Of a DNA stretch of 64,000 bases, positions 46,156-58,959 are shown piece by piece (the stretch's first letter is position 1; the number at the start of each line of letters is the position of its first letter). The position numbers and the translations under genes are program-made. The notes below the pieces were generated by a model that was not told the origin of the DNA, made no database searches, and saw nothing but the letters and a program-made list of their open reading frames with translations. Origin of the DNA: Megaleporinus macrocephalus (Eukaryota; Chordata; Actinopteri; Characiformes; Anostomidae); the NCBI GenBank assembly GCA_021613375.1, contig CM038709.1, positions 33,345,915 through 33,409,914 of the forward strand, read 5' to 3'.

Positions 46156-46157
46156 TT

Positions 46158-46200
46158 TTTCTCTTCTCTTCTCTTCTCTTCTCTTCTCTTCTCTTCTCTT
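46158..46200. repeat. (CTTCT)n pentanucleotide microsatellite
   Basis: Eight or more copies of TTCTC, running into related CCCTT units. Confidence 0.95.
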
Positions 46201-46394
46201 CCCTTCCCTTCTCCTCTGGCCTTTCCCTTACTCCACTGTTCCTCAACCACCATGGTTGTGTCCTCTAATCCCCCTCAACATCACTTGCTGCGCTAAACAC
46301 GAGCGCCTTGTCATTAGCACAAAATGTCTTTGTGCTGTTTATCTTTGCTCATTATGATGACTCTTCTTTCCATCTCCCTCTTTCTTCCCCACAC

Positions 46395-46740
46395 TCTCTC
46401 CATCTCTCTCTTGTACCGCGGAGCCAGGCAGGAGTTGTTAATGGCCTGCGTTGCTTTAATTGGTTTCTAACCGCTTATGAGCGAGGATCCAACTGTGAGC
46501 TTAATGAACAGGTACGACTGGGTAATTACTGCAATCTTACCCCCCCTACACACACGCACGCACACGCAAACACCGGCGTCATACACACTGGCCCGGACCA
46601 CACAAAGCCTAAAAGGAGCCCAGGCCCTGCAGGAGTCTGCAGAAGCTGGAGGAAGAGGCCAGAGGGAGAGAAAGAAACTGCAGAGGAAAACAAAGGAGAC
46701 TGAAGAGAGAGATTTAAATGTAATAACTGGCTATTATTGG
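46395..46740. other. Candidate conserved non-coding element
   Basis: Contains GTTGTTAATGGCCTGCG, GCTTTAATTGGTTTCTAACC and GGGTAATTACTGC, then an AC-rich piece and a purine-rich tail. The two open frames over it (46308-46703, 46477-46875) match no known protein. Confidence 0.35.
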
Positions 46741-47135
46741 TCATTTAGTGTGGGAGCGGTGTACGGAGCACAGGGGTGTGTTTATGACAGAGATAAAACG
46801 TGTGCATCTTCAGGGAAGGCTCAGAACGTGCTAGAGATGTGCTCAAAGGTTTATCAAGGAGACAAGCAGCTGTAATAATGTGTGTCATTTAAAAAAATAA
46901 CAAATACTTTCTCTGTCATTTTTTCCACATGACTTTCTTTGCCAGATTCTCAGGTTCTGCACTTAAAAATAGCTTGACTATAATCATTTAAAATATTAAA
47001 AGGAACTGAGTGTCATTTCTCAGATATGTGCATAATCGTTTAAAGTTATGTGAAAGTTAAAGATGTGGGTCAGTTTTACAGTCAGCTTAAGGTAGATTCT
47101 CAGTATGTGCAAAAGTTTATATCTGCTCCTTAGTT
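46741..47135. other. Intergenic, nothing recognised
   Basis: AT-rich, no family signal. Confidence 0.4.
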
Positions 47136-47139
47136 TAAT

Positions 47140-47430
47140 TCTCCCTATTTGCTGCAGTAGCAGCCTCTGCTCTTCTGAGAAGGCTTTACACTAGGCAGTC
47201 AGCAACTAGAGCATTGCTGAGGTCAGGTACTAATGTTGGATGATTAGTTCTGGATCACAAACACTCATCCCAAATGGAAATGGTTCATCACTCCAGAGAA
47301 GGCATTTTCCCTATGTAACTGCATATGTTTTATTGTCTCTCTTGTAAAGTTTCCTCTCTAACGTTCCACTAATGACTTGTTCAGCCATGGACGCACATGC
47401 AGAGCAGTGAGTGTGAAGCACCACAGCTAA
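47140..47430 (-). mobile_element. Second Tc1-like family remnant
   Basis: GCAGCCTCTGCTCTTCTGAG, then AGAAGGCTTTACACTAG, TGATGTTGGATGATTAG-like spacing (here AATGTTGGATGATTAG), TTCATCACTCCAGAGAA and CAGCCATGG are landmarks of a Tc1-like element widespread in teleosts, read antisense. A large internal part is deleted. Confidence 0.7.
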
Positions 47431-47793
47431 GGCTGGATACACAGTAGGAGAGACTTAACTTATGTAAAAAGTTGGAACGGGTAACATAAAGCTGGATGTA
47501 TGTCCTTGTGGGCTGTGGGCCTCTTCAGTGGGGTAGCAGAGCATTGTTAGTGCATATTGTGACCTTATTGCTTTTTCAGCTGTTTATGAGCTCTGGGCAG
47601 CAGTTTCCACTGCTGCCATGTTCAATAAAGAGCATCTGTCCAAAAGTGCAATGTCTTCCGTTCCTTCTCACTCTATACCGATGCTGCAATCATTACATAT
47701 GGGATACTTTAAGTTACTTTGTATCTGTCTCAAACCGTAACCCCTAAATTGCGAAATAGTCAAATTATGTTTATTATTATTAATTATTATTAA

Positions 47794-47799
<6 letters not shown>
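47431..47799. other. Intergenic, nothing recognised
   Basis: May hold further decayed transposon sequence. Confidence 0.35.

Positions 47800-47859
<60 letters not shown>
47800..47859. repeat. (ATT)n trinucleotide microsatellite
   Basis: About 20 ATT units. The poly-Asn frame on the minus strand is an artefact. Confidence 0.97.
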
Positions 47860-47860
<1 letters not shown>

Positions 47861-48660
47861 ATTGTATTTTTTTGTTGTTGTTTTTAAAAGATTTTTCGAA
47901 ATATAATGCATGTTGGCATTGACAGTGGCTTGATCTTGACCTTTTGTATTTGATTAATTGGACGAAACTTGTCTTCACTGGGGTCCATGGACAATCTTTA
48001 TGAGCAGCAATGGGTGTACCTGAAAGCTAAAGTTCCCTCTTTAGAAGGGGTGACTAGATACTGGATATTTTAATATAGTCTACTATTTAGCAAAGTTAAT
48101 GGCATAGCTGAAACCAAACTTCTATCCCAAGTTACAATTCATGTCATCATGTCATTTATTCTTTATCCCTCCATTCCATTTTATGTTTGTTCTCTCTGTC
48201 TTTCTCCATCTGTTAGGTCTTGTCTTTCCTGAGGCAATGAGTGGAGGTCTGATCCCTTAAGGCTGTCAGTGGAGGTTTGAGATGACATACCGTCTAGCTC
48301 TCTAGGTGGATGGTGTGACAACATAATATTGTTATCACAATACTTTACACCATGATTAGAGTTTCAGATGGTATTGCTGGCATTGTCAGTACTTTAAGAA
48401 CACTGACCAACCAGTTAGAACTTTAGTACCCACTTCAATTAAATGTATTCAAGCAATGAAAAAAACAAAAATCTAATTGTACTGATTGTTTTTGCTGGTG
48501 GATTGTGTCAGTTTCAACTGAAGTCTTTTATATTTGAAATATACAGAGAAAGACCCTAATAAGCAACCAGAAATAGGTCATGTAAGCAATGGATCTAGAG
48601 CAGGTACCCATAGCAGTTGTGAGGCGGCAAAATGTATATAAGAAGCAAATAAATAAGAAC
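47860..48660. other. Intergenic AT-rich sequence, nothing recognised
   Basis: No coding or family signal. Confidence 0.4.
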
Positions 48661-48664
48661 GAGT

Positions 48665-48915
48665 AGACAGAAAGAAAGAAAGAAAGAAAGGAAGGGAGGA
48701 AAAGAGGCAAAAGAATTTGGGTTAAAAAGCAGGGCCTGCCCTGAGACACGGTGGAGCCCACCGCTTGTATACATATTTTTGCCATTTGTTTAAACATATG
48801 CCAATTTCTGAAAAATGGAGGCAACCACACAAGCAGAGAGAGAGAGAGAGGGAGAGAAAGAAAGAAAGAGCTAGAGAGAAAGAAAGAGAGAGCTAGAGAG
48901 AAAGAAAGAGAGGTA
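48665..48915. repeat. Purine-rich simple repeats (GAAA)n and (GA)n
   Basis: GAAA units at about 48668-48692 and mixed GA/GAAA at about 48833-48912, separated by about 140 bp of unique sequence. Confidence 0.9.
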
Positions 48916-49955
48916 GCCCTTTTGCCAGATGCCCTAAAATGAGTCTGGGTCCTTGGAGAGATCTCGCCCTTCCCCGCTCCCCCAGGACACAATCACACTG
49001 TGCCACTGTATGTATGTGTATGTGTGTGTGTGTATATTCACACATTTTCAGAACAAAAATGTTCTAGGATAAAACAGGAAAATTGGGCTATACAACAGGA
49101 CCAACAGCTTTTGGTTAAGGTTAAGATTCAGTGTAGGGTTCAGTTCGGATTTTTGTTGTTTTCAGAGTTTTTTTTTTTTTTTAATTTGTGTTAACAGTTC
49201 ATGATGACTGAACCTTCCAAAATTTATTGGAAAAGGCCTTGTTTTATAAATATCTATAGGTAATATGTTCTGTATAAATGTATGCATATATGCACTAAAA
49301 GTGAAAAATAAATACATTTTAAGAAGCATGTTGGATATGTGCCCTGTAATAAACTGCTTGAGTTTGGTTATGAGGACTTTGCAAAGTGGTAGAAATCAAT
49401 CATGCCTAATAGATTATTATATCATGCAGTTGCATTTCTGCTTTTAATTATTTGAATTATAGTGGTACCTTTTGGGTATTTATTTAGTGGACATATATAT
49501 TTCATTAATCAATTCTTCATAAATGATCCACTCCAGTGTGCTATTGATAAAAGTTAATGATGCTATGTGATAGCTTATGGTACTTACATGCATATTGTAT
49601 GTATGGGACATATATGGGACATGTCCTTATGCCCGGATATTGTATAAAAACAAGTCTGAGTGTGTGTAAGAGAGGGAAAGTATGTGAGAGAGAGATGGAG
49701 GAAGGTTTTCTGCTTTCTGCAAGTCTCTATTTGACACAGGCAGGCAGCTGGTTAATTCATTAAACCAGAGCTCTAATATAAACAGCCATTCATTTCACCC
49801 TCTGACAGTGTGCCGTCTGGACAATGTGAAGCACCCAAATATAACTGCCGTGCTTGCGCGTTTGCATGTGTGTATGTGTTAGAGAGTGTGTGCATGTTTA
49901 TGTGTGTGTGTGTGCACAGATGCCTTACATAAGGGAAATATGAATGTTTGTGTGT
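48916..49955. other. Intergenic, nothing recognised
   Basis: Short TG tracts near 49010-49035 and 49865-49915. No gene. Confidence 0.4.
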
Positions 49956-49959
49956 GTAT

Positions 49960-50165
49960 GATTTCGCTGAGAGAGCCTTGGACTAAATCAGCGTGCGAGA
50001 GGCTAGCCAGTGCCTTTCACTCTAAACACAGGAGGCTTTAAGAGAAGCAGGAGTAGGCTTGGCTAATTGACAGGGCTTACTACATGCCTTTGGCATTTCT
50101 CAGAGCAATTAGAAAGTGAAAGAGCATTGCAATATCCCCCCTCAGTGTAAAGGTAAATGCTTGAC
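49960..50165. other. Candidate conserved non-coding element
   Basis: Repeat-free core with TAATTGAC, GAGCAATTAGAAAGTG and GACTAAATCAGCGTGCG. Texture is like vertebrate enhancers. No open frame of note. Confidence 0.45.
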
Positions 50166-51900
50166 TATCTTTTTCCATAGAGATAGATTTCTAAGAGTTG
50201 AGTTCATACAGTACCCTTTCATTTATTCTGTATCCAGTATGAATAAACAGTCATTAAGTATTGATTTAGTTATTAAGTAAATAAGACAGAAGGCTGAGTT
50301 TGTAAATATAATGTTACATTATATTTTTCAATATTTTGAAGTTGTGTCATCAAGACAAGTCAAGACTGAAACCTTGTAGAAGTGGAATCTGAAACAAGAC
50401 TGAGATCATCTCTGAGAAGTAAGGTGAGGAAATAATATTAATTTGTAGTTCATTGTCCATTTATTATCATTAACTACACAGGACATATACAAAAGTGCTG
50501 CTGTCCAAACAAGACCTTGTATTTCCATCATTTGAAAATGCATGATGCCATTTTTCCCCCTCTCCTGTAAAGATGTCATTTTAGACATACAAAGATTTGT
50601 TAAAACAGAAGTGATAGACATCTTATACATCCGTAATATTATATTTAATATTGCAACTATCAGAAGTAACTGATGGTATGTTTCTTCCCCATTTTCCTTT
50701 CAGAATCACCAGCTGACAGAAAGCATTTTTGGTTTAACTTTAACATTTAAGGGGAGAACTGTTTTTTTCTGCTTGATGATTTTGTTGATATTCAGTAATA
50801 ATAGAAAAAAAATGTTCAGTTTCCAGTTACCTTAGTTGGTCACATCATACTCCACTGTTCTTAAGAACAGTTTCCTCTTAAAGTCTAGCTTATCCTGAGA
50901 CGGAGACAGTTTATTAATTTATTAATTTATGGTATTGGACTCGAGTACTACAACAGGAGTTGTACTTTGCCTTTACTCAAAGAAATCGGCAGGGATCTTT
51001 TACAAAACCTCAAAAGCTCTTTCTTAGGAGCTGGTTACCTTCTCTGCCTCTCACAATCCAGGTATTTTATTAGCATGCATGATGCATTCATTCAAAGATT
51101 AACCATCAGCTTTTCACAAGATTTTTTTATACATCTCCAAAGAGTACAAACTCCCTTCTGTTACTTCCAAAGATCACAAAGGCTCCACGTAACCTTACTC
51201 CTCATCTTGAATGTTTAGTTTTCCTGTGTTGCGGTACAATACATCATCTTGTCTTTTTTCTTTTTTTTTGTAACAGCTTTTTGATCGTTACACGACCTTT
51301 CAACCCACAATGTTGAGTTACATTGGAAGGATGGACAGAAACACCTGCATATTGTTTCAGATCTGAAGCAAGAGTGGAGTTTGATTCTCTCTTCTCTCAC
51401 AAAGATAAAAGCTTTAAGTGCCGTTGATCAGATGTTGGCAGTTTTCATGGTATTCCAGCTCTTGCATGGTTTCTTAAGGCTCCTTGTTTTAAATATACTG
51501 CTTCAGAGTTTGCTACCAGTTTGATATTATGCGGAGCTGAATTTCTGATTCTTTTAATCTGTTAAATACATGTGTTATGCTCCCACTGTAAAATGAATAA
51601 TTAGTATTTAACTAAATAGACAAAACAATACTGTATAAAGTTGTTGAGTGGTGAACAGGCCTTTCCTGCTTCATAATTGATAGTGGTTATGGCTGGTAAA
51701 GACATTTTGTTGCAGCCAGCAAAGCTAGCATGAACTGCAATGCTGTATATGGCATTTTAAATGCAACCTGCTTTGTTGATTCCAGATTACTGAAGAAACA
51801 AACAGTGCAAACAGAGTTTATTGTATACACTAATACACATGTCCATTTATAGATGTTGATGGGTGTTTTAAAGACTCTTAGGTGATGAATCAAGTAAGAG
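50166..51900. other. Intergenic AT-rich sequence with a decayed repeat
   Basis: The piece at about 50440-50620 shares CCCCTCTCCTGTAAAG with 52730-52950 (CCCTCTCCTGTAAAG), so both are probably copies of one dispersed family. Nothing else recognised. Confidence 0.4.
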
Positions 51901-51905
51901 CTCCT

Positions 51906-51907
<2 letters not shown>

Positions 51908-51968
<61 letters not shown>

Positions 51969-51977
51969 TAGAATAAA

Positions 51978-52006
<29 letters not shown>
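51908..52006. repeat. (CA)n microsatellite, two blocks
   Basis: Blocks 51908-51963 and about 51979-52006, separated by a short ATACATAGAATAAAG spacer. Confidence 0.96.
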
Positions 52007-52011
<5 letters not shown>

Positions 52012-53015
52012 AAAGTGAGTGACAGCTACCTCCTGCTGTTTCCCGCTGCAGGGAATTGCTCAGATCAATCTTTCCCCCTGGAGTCTTTAGATCCATGTCT
52101 CCATTACACTCCACTAAAGATACAGAGGTGAATACAGAGACAGGACAAAGAGGGAGAGAGTTAGCAAGAGAGAGAGAGAGAGAGCCTGGAAAAAAGACAA
52201 AGCTCCAAGCTCTCAGTACGTTGACAGAAGAACGCTCATGGACAAGTAATGGAGGAGGGAACTGAAAGTGCAAGTGAAGAAAACAACTGCTCTTCAGGTA
52301 CAAAATGAAGCAAAATGAGCAGCAACCGTTCTAGCAGTGTCACTCAGACATTGTGGTTTATAAGTGATGGATGGTTGAAGAAGTTTTTCTTTTTGCCAGT
52401 AAATGCAACAACAAAACTTAGTAACACTGCTCTTCTCAGTGAGGTCATTTTCTGGTCAGCTTCTCTCACAAGACCGCACAATTACCTGGATAAGCTGAAT
52501 CTTAGGCTTCCAATGCAAACAGTTGTAATTTTTGTCTCACTAATTTTTTTTATAGCAGAAGCAGAAGTTTACCATGTCATTAATTAGGTTTATCACTATC
52601 ATCATTAGCTGTTTTACACACATGTTACATATTGATACAATTGTAATAAACATATATTGAAAATATACAACTTTGAGTAGAAATTACAAATTAATTAATA
52701 TTTATATAAATAATATTCATTTTTACTGTATATCTTCACTGCCCAACAAAAAAAAAGCATCTCCATTTTTTTTCTACTTTATCTGAGCACAGTAACTGTT
52801 CTTTTTGGTTGTAAATTTAATGACAATTGGGACAACAGAAAAGCTCCAAAATTCTTTGAAATGCAATCTCTATACATTAAGATGCATTAAAACTAAATAA
52901 CGTTTTTGCCCTCTCCTGTAAAGTTACTATTGTAGATATATGTTTGGCCATTGATAATATACTATAACGGATGACATAGAAAAAATCTGAAAAACCTGCA
53001 CATGCTTCCAGGCAG
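52007..53015. other. Intergenic, with a decayed dispersed repeat
   Basis: 52730-52950 is related to 50440-50620 (shared CCTCTCCTGTAAAG core). No gene. AT-rich at 52600-52740. Confidence 0.4.
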
Positions 53016-53019
53016 ATGT

Positions 53020-53880
53020 ACTGCATGATATAATTAAGCAGTTAACATCCTGCCGCGCTTAGTCGCTTATTTAAAAATGCTGAAGGTCCAGCTGACTTCC
53101 AGCAAGAACAGTGACTAAAGTCACACCTGCATATTTAGATCTATGTAAAAGAAATCATGGCTGAAATATTAAATGACCATGATACTCATGCATTAGTGCA
53201 ATATTTCAGGCAGAACAGAAGAGCAAATGTGCCTCACATCACTAAGACTGCCAATTCAGAACGTTAAGGTGGAGTTGCAGAGCGTAACCCCCTCATTTAA
53301 AAAAAGAATGCACATTGAGTTCAGTGGTGTAAAAACCATAAGCACTGGTCTACAGAGATGTGGAAGTGATATGGTCAGATGAGTCATTCTACACCATATT
53401 CTCCACAAGTGGTGGAGTACATGTGTGGTGTTACACCAAAAGATCAGTGCAGGCCTGAATGCTGTATAGTGAGGGAGTCTGGTGGCTCTGTTATACTGTG
53501 GGGGACTTTAAATGGAAAGGTTTTTGCCTATCAATATAATGATATGCAGACTGATCACTTTTATCCTATGATTTTAACATGACAATGCCCACTGTGAGGT
53601 CCCTGTGAGGTCACTGTGAGGTATGATGAGTATAAAAGGCTACGGCCTTTACAGTAACCAGATCTCAACTCATTTAATCATCTATGGAAAATTGGACGGA
53701 CGTTACAGACACAACATCCAACACCACCATCAAAACATCAACTTAGGGAATGCAGTTTGGAAGAATTTTAGTTCCAGAGACCTGAATATTCCATGCCAAA
53801 GCAAACCAAAGCTGTTCTGACCAGTTACTGTGGCCCAACAACTTTTCTGTTGAATCTGTCACCCATCTTCACTGTGATTA
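53020..53880 (+). mobile_element. Third Tc1-like family remnant with broken transposase
   Basis: + strand at 53379-53582 reads YSPQVVEYMCGVTPKD, then RPECCIVRESGGSVILWG, aligned with Tc1-like transposase segments (TSGRVYVW, GGGSVMVWG). Further 3' is TTTAATCATCTATGG in place of the conserved LNxIExLW motif. Frameshifts and stops make it non-functional. A small CTGTGAGGTC triplication lies at about 53591-53622. Confidence 0.7.
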
Positions 53881-54395
53881 ACAGGGCTACTTTGCACGTA
53901 AGGGAACTTGTGACATCAAGTGCTTTCGAATGATCAAAGAACTTGTTCATACAGGTTGTAGATTTACTGTATCCGTAAATTTATGCTGCCATTTGTTTAA
54001 AACTATGCTGTGACTGTCAAGTGTGTGCAGAAAATGATGTGTAGTCACATTTAGGAAGACGACCAGGGTCATACAGTTATCCAGAATAACTCAGAAGTAT
54101 GTTGTATGTTTATCCAGACATGAATGAATTCAATTCAATGTCTCTATCAGAGACATATGTCAAATATAATCAAATTATTTCACAGTGCTGTGTTACATGA
54201 GTGAGCCTACAGGCTGCTTATCAGGAAGCAAGTTGACAGTGGTGCGACAGTGGGGATGTACACCCGGCCACATATATCGCATAACTACTCATATGTTACA
54301 CATATTAAGTTGGAAAGTGAGGTTAACTTGGTGTATAAGGAAGTGTATAATGACAGTGCTGTGTAAATCCCCTCAGTCCAGCCCTTCTCCACATA
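53881..54395. other. Intergenic, nothing recognised
   Basis: No coding or family signal. Confidence 0.4.
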
Positions 54396-54399
54396 CTGC

Positions 54400-54765
54400 A
54401 GAGTGTGTAGTGTGACCACAGACAGGCAGAGACGGGGCGTCTGGGGCTGAGGAGCACTGGCCTGCGCGGTCAGCCGGCTAAACACTGGCTATTCTCCGCC
54501 CTGTTATTACCCTATCCACCACCCTCCCTCACTCCATCCCTCTCTCTGGCTCCCCAGCCCTGCATTCCTGCGACAAAATAAGCGCTGGTTTGAACAAACA
54601 CAACACCAGCAATTAATGGTTGGAGTCAACAATCAGAATGAGGAGAGAAGAGCAGGAACGGGCTGCTCTGATGTCCTTCCCTTCCAGCCCCTCTTTCTTT
54701 TCTTTTCTCAGGTTTGTTTTCTCCAGCTTGCAGTTTGCTTAACGTGATGGCGCTGACTCCACATC
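54400..54765. other. Candidate conserved non-coding element
   Basis: GC-rich and repeat-poor: CTATTCTCCGCCCTGTTATT, GACAAAATAAGCGCTGG, CAGCAATTAATGGTTGGAG, CAACAATCAGAATG. SOX-like and homeodomain-like cores, no open frame of note. Confidence 0.45.
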
Positions 54766-57190
54766 ACCATGTACATACATGTGTGTACGTGTGCAGTGTT
54801 GACTGCTGTGATTATTATTGGATGATTATATGTTTGATTTGTCTTTGATTTGTAGCTGTTAAAATCTCCATAAACAATTATCACTAACAGAACATTTGAC
54901 TGACAAACAGCCTTGAACAGTTGTACATATGTAAAATCATAATACTGGAGACAAAGAAGTTTACTTAATTGTAGAAAACATGTAGTTCAGTACTGACAGT
55001 TCTCAAAGTTACATGCTAAGTTTCAGACTTTGTAACACATTTCAAACAATGCAATCTTATTATCTTATTTAATGCTAGATCAGAAAATAATCCTTCTTCT
55101 TCTTCTTCCTCCTTTACTTATTATTTATTATTTATTATTAATATTTATTTATTATTACTAATATTATTATACTTGTATTTATTATTTTATTTTCTTATTT
55201 TACTGTGGGACTGGAGTTTAAACTAAATGGTGGGTAGAGTAGCTTAAATCAATACTCAAGAAATATTATTGGTATTTGGGTAAAAAACTCACACAAACAA
55301 GTAAAAATACATTCAAATAAAACAACTTTAAAAAAAAATACAAAATTATTGAGTCAAATAAATAACTAAACTTCTTAGTACTAAGTAACTTACAGAACTA
55401 CGAAAAAAAACGTAAATCCAGCATCTAACAGCACACAAACTGAAGTTTGTATGGCTCGATTTTTCTATCTTTAATTACTTTATTAAAGTAAAATGCAAAA
55501 ACTCCAAGGTCATATATGTCACTCCTCACAAAACAGTATAGACGTTGCCAACAACAACACATAATTACACACAAAAAAGCAAATAACTAAATATGAATGA
55601 CTGAAATGTAACTAAGCATATTTCTTTAATAATATACTTGAGTTAGAAATAAAAGTATTACTATTTGAAAATACTTAGTAGAGTAAAAATCATTGTTCCA
55701 TCTTTATTTTATTTAAATACACATACTTGATTAAATTAAACTATTAACTACCCACATCAGAAATGAATTAAGTAGAATAATCCATATTCCTCTATGCACT
55801 CTTCCTAATTCAGTCTTGCTCGTATCAGTCTGCATCTGGAAAAGCTTGTTAAAATGAAGAGCTTCCAAATAGAAACTCATAGCAATCCAACCAAAAGACC
55901 TCCTTTTTGACACTTACTGGTCCTAGCTGAAAATCTGAGTCTGCTACAGGTCCAGAATTTGAGGGATAAATTGGAGATAGCAACCAGCCAATCCAAGAAA
56001 GTGTTGATCATATTTTAGCTGGTGTGGAACTGAGAAGATGTGAACTGCCTCTATCTGTACTGTTTCTGTTGTAATCCCTACACTAGATCTTAAAAAGTGT
56101 AACCTACTGCAACACTCAGACACTTTGTACCCTGGACATGTGATATTTAGTGGAGGGATTACAACATTAATTATTTATTTCAAAGCTTTTGTAATTTTTG
56201 CAAAGTAGTGTGTATATGGCCATTTATCTAGCACAATATATGTTCCAAAAATATAGCTTCCCTTCCCTATTAACTTAAACAAATAGATTTATTCATTATG
56301 TCTCTCGAAAGCACTTACTCTAAATACTCGAAAGTATTTATTCAGGGTAAGTTTTTGAAGAAGTTAAGCCCACCCTAACAGATCTAGTCATTTTGTTTAT
56401 TCTCATTACAAAAACATGTCTTTTTGGAAGTTGTTTCTACGCCTTGATAGACTCTTCCAATGTCTTTAAAAAATAGACTGCAGAATAAATTACGGAACAG
56501 CTGTGGGTCAAAAGGGTGAGCATTACAGTGTTACATTTTGGGATCTGCACCTCCTCTTGACTTGTAAATTAAGACTACACAAATCTGCCCCTCTCTCCCT
56601 GATAATAAACTATTAACCAGAAGTGAGACCCAATTACTCATAAGTAAGATATAAATACTCATATCATTGACTAAAAAAAACTTTATTACAGCATTATTTT
56701 TTTTCTTTCTTGCACTGGAAATATCAGAAGTCATTTGCATAATCCAGTTCACACTGTTAATAAAACGCAATGAACAGTCAAATCTCTGTCCTTTGTTTTG
56801 TGAAGTTCCTATGAACTACAGCACCCGATTCTCTAACCACACGGTTGCTCTGCTCACACGGTTGCTCTTTTCACTTTTACTCACTCGTAATTTTCACTTA
56901 GAAACTCAGTGTAGCTCAGTCTGATTCCTGCACTCAGATGGATGTGTAGTAGTCATGCAGAGATACGCTTCACACCACAGTCTGAATACAGCAAAAATAA
57001 GACCACCAACGCTGTCAGAGTCTGGGCCTTAATCGCTCTCACCACAACGCCACAGTCAGCATCATAAACTTTCAACTGAGTCAGGGGCCTCACTCTGCAC
57101 TCTGCTATGTGCATGTAAGAAAGAGAGTGCTTATCAAAAGATTACGAACACCTACGGCTGAGCTGTCTTTCATAGTTTGCAAAAATGTAT
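54766..57190. other. Intergenic AT-rich sequence
   Basis: Contains a TTATTATTT-type low-complexity patch at about 55095-55205. No gene or clear repeat family. Confidence 0.45.
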
Positions 57191-57194
57191 CATA

Positions 57195-58425
57195 TTAATC
57201 ACCCTAATTTATAACTACAATAATTGGTTTTAAGACATAATATTTTTGGAACCACTACAAATTATTTAGTAACTACTTTAAATTAGCCAGTAAATATTAT
57301 TAGTTTTTGGTAACAACTGTAAACTAACCTATAACTATGCATCCAATGCTACCAACTTTGAATGCTGAACTATGCAAAATAACCTGCCATATGTCTGTGA
57401 AAAATCTGTAATAAATAGAAAACTCTTTAAAACGTATTATTCAGTACATTTTATTAAATAAATGGCAACTGCTACTAACATTCAGTAACTATTATGTTTT
57501 CACTTGCAACTACTATGAATAGTTCAATAACTGCTATACATTATTTAGTAACTGGTTATGAATTTTTCAGTCATTACTACAAACTACTGAAGTCAAGCCA
57601 AGTCAAGGTTTATTTATACACTGCCTTTTATAACAGTGGTCCAAGCCCCCAGTGCAAGCCAGGGGCAACAGTGGTAAGGAAAACTCCCTCAGAGCAAGAG
57701 GAAAAAACCTCGAGCGGAACCCAGACTCAAAAGGGGAACCCATGCTCCTCTGGTCGACATTGGGCAGCAGGACAAAGAACAAAAGTTAAAAATAAGATTT
57801 ACAATTATATATAAATATGTACATATAAAAGCCTGTGATTGGACAGAAGTATTTAAATTAACCAGTGATAACCAATAACTGTCAGAGTAACCCTGAGTCT
57901 TATCAGAGAAACACTGAGAAACAGCTTTGAAAGTCAGATGAAACTCAGTCACTCTTACCAGTGAATACAGTAAGAAGCCTAGAGTGATGATCTATCATTA
58001 AGAATATGAGAAGAACTGAGTGAATGGTGAGGCAGGGGAAGACGTGTCTGATTGGTTTGTGAAGCAGGAGAACTATTGTCTGTAATTAAATAAGCAGGAT
58101 CTTCAGGAGGGCCAGCGCCATGCAAGAGAAGCTTTCCACATGGCATTAGATAGCAGGAACTTTCATGGTGGGTAAACTGGTCCAAAACGCAGGCAAGGAG
58201 GAGCACACGGGCAAGGCAGATGAAGCAACAGCATCATCAACTACTGTGAACTGTTTCTAAACTACTATCAATTTTTTTAGTAATTATTATGAATTATTCT
58301 GTAATTACTATAAATTATTAAGTGATTAAGCGACTATGGATTCAGTAATGACCACAAATGATCCAGTAACTACTATTAATTATTTACAATCCACTGAAAA
58401 CTACAAATTATTTAATATCTATAAA
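57195..58425. repeat. Imperfect minisatellite, interrupted by an inserted repeat
   Basis: Degenerate units like CAGTAACTACTATAAATTAT occur at 57195-57589 and again at 58239-58425. The break holds an unrelated repeat (57590-58238). Confidence 0.7.
57590..58238. mobile_element. Otophysan-type interspersed repeat inserted in a minisatellite
   Basis: Starts AAGTCAAGCCAAGTCAAGG, then TTTATTTATACACTGCC, GGGGCAACAGTGGTAAGG, AAAACTCCCTCAGAG and GGAACCCAGACTCAA, landmarks of a repeat common in otophysans. Flanked by AACTACTG on both sides (57582-57589, 58239-58246). That could be a target duplication or just the minisatellite unit. Confidence 0.7.
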
Positions 58426-58589
58426 TTAGAGTGAAGGGTTTAACAGGTTAACTAAGAAAATACAATAGCAGACTTGTCAACGTATAAAAAGGACTATTAT
58501 ATTTTTATTAATATATTGTTTTAATTGAAAAATAAGTGGGGAAATTAAAATTTCAAGTAGGCAAGGTATCCCCAAACTTTAAGGAAGTC

Positions 58590-58950
58590 TGCTTGAGTGT
58601 GTGTGTTCTGATGGGGTCGCTGGGTCATGGCTCAGCGTCACTCTGATGCCTTTTGACACCGACCGCTTCCCTCGCCGCTCGCTCACTCCTGTAGCAGTAA
58701 ATGGAGGATGAAAGCTCTGCCCTCTCTCCTCTTCTGGCTCCCTCTCTCCCTCTACCCCCCCTCCCTGCTCTGTCTCCGATGTGTTTATGTTATCATCAGG
58801 CTCTTTATTGGTAAATAAGGCCGGGCCGCTGCTCTCTGGGCCGCTGTAACCATAGCGCTCTGTGTTTAGGCTATTAGAGCGGCCTATTTACAATCTGGAG
58901 TTTCCTATTGATTATGTCTGCCTCCGATTCTGTTTACCAGAGAAATAAAT
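58590..58950. other. Strong candidate conserved non-coding element
   Basis: GC-rich, repeat-poor: GCGTCACTCTGATGCCTTTT, AGCAGTAAATGGAGGATG, TTTATGTTATCATCAGG, GGTAAATAAGGCC, CTATTAGAGCGGCC, TTGATTATGTCTGCC. A pyrimidine stretch lies at 58720-58775. No open frame of note. Confidence 0.5.
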
Positions 58951-58959
58951 AACATATGT

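Noticed and set aside
46308..46875. Two overlapping open frames of about 130 codons
   Set aside because: No recognisable protein, no consistent splice signals, and they run across an AC-rich and a purine-rich stretch. The underlying DNA looks regulatory.
48528..48992. 154-codon minus-strand frame
   Set aside because: Most of it is Ser/Leu/Phe from GA/GAAA repeats read antisense.
51687..52303. Two Cys-Val rich minus-strand frames
   Set aside because: Translations of (CA)n blocks.
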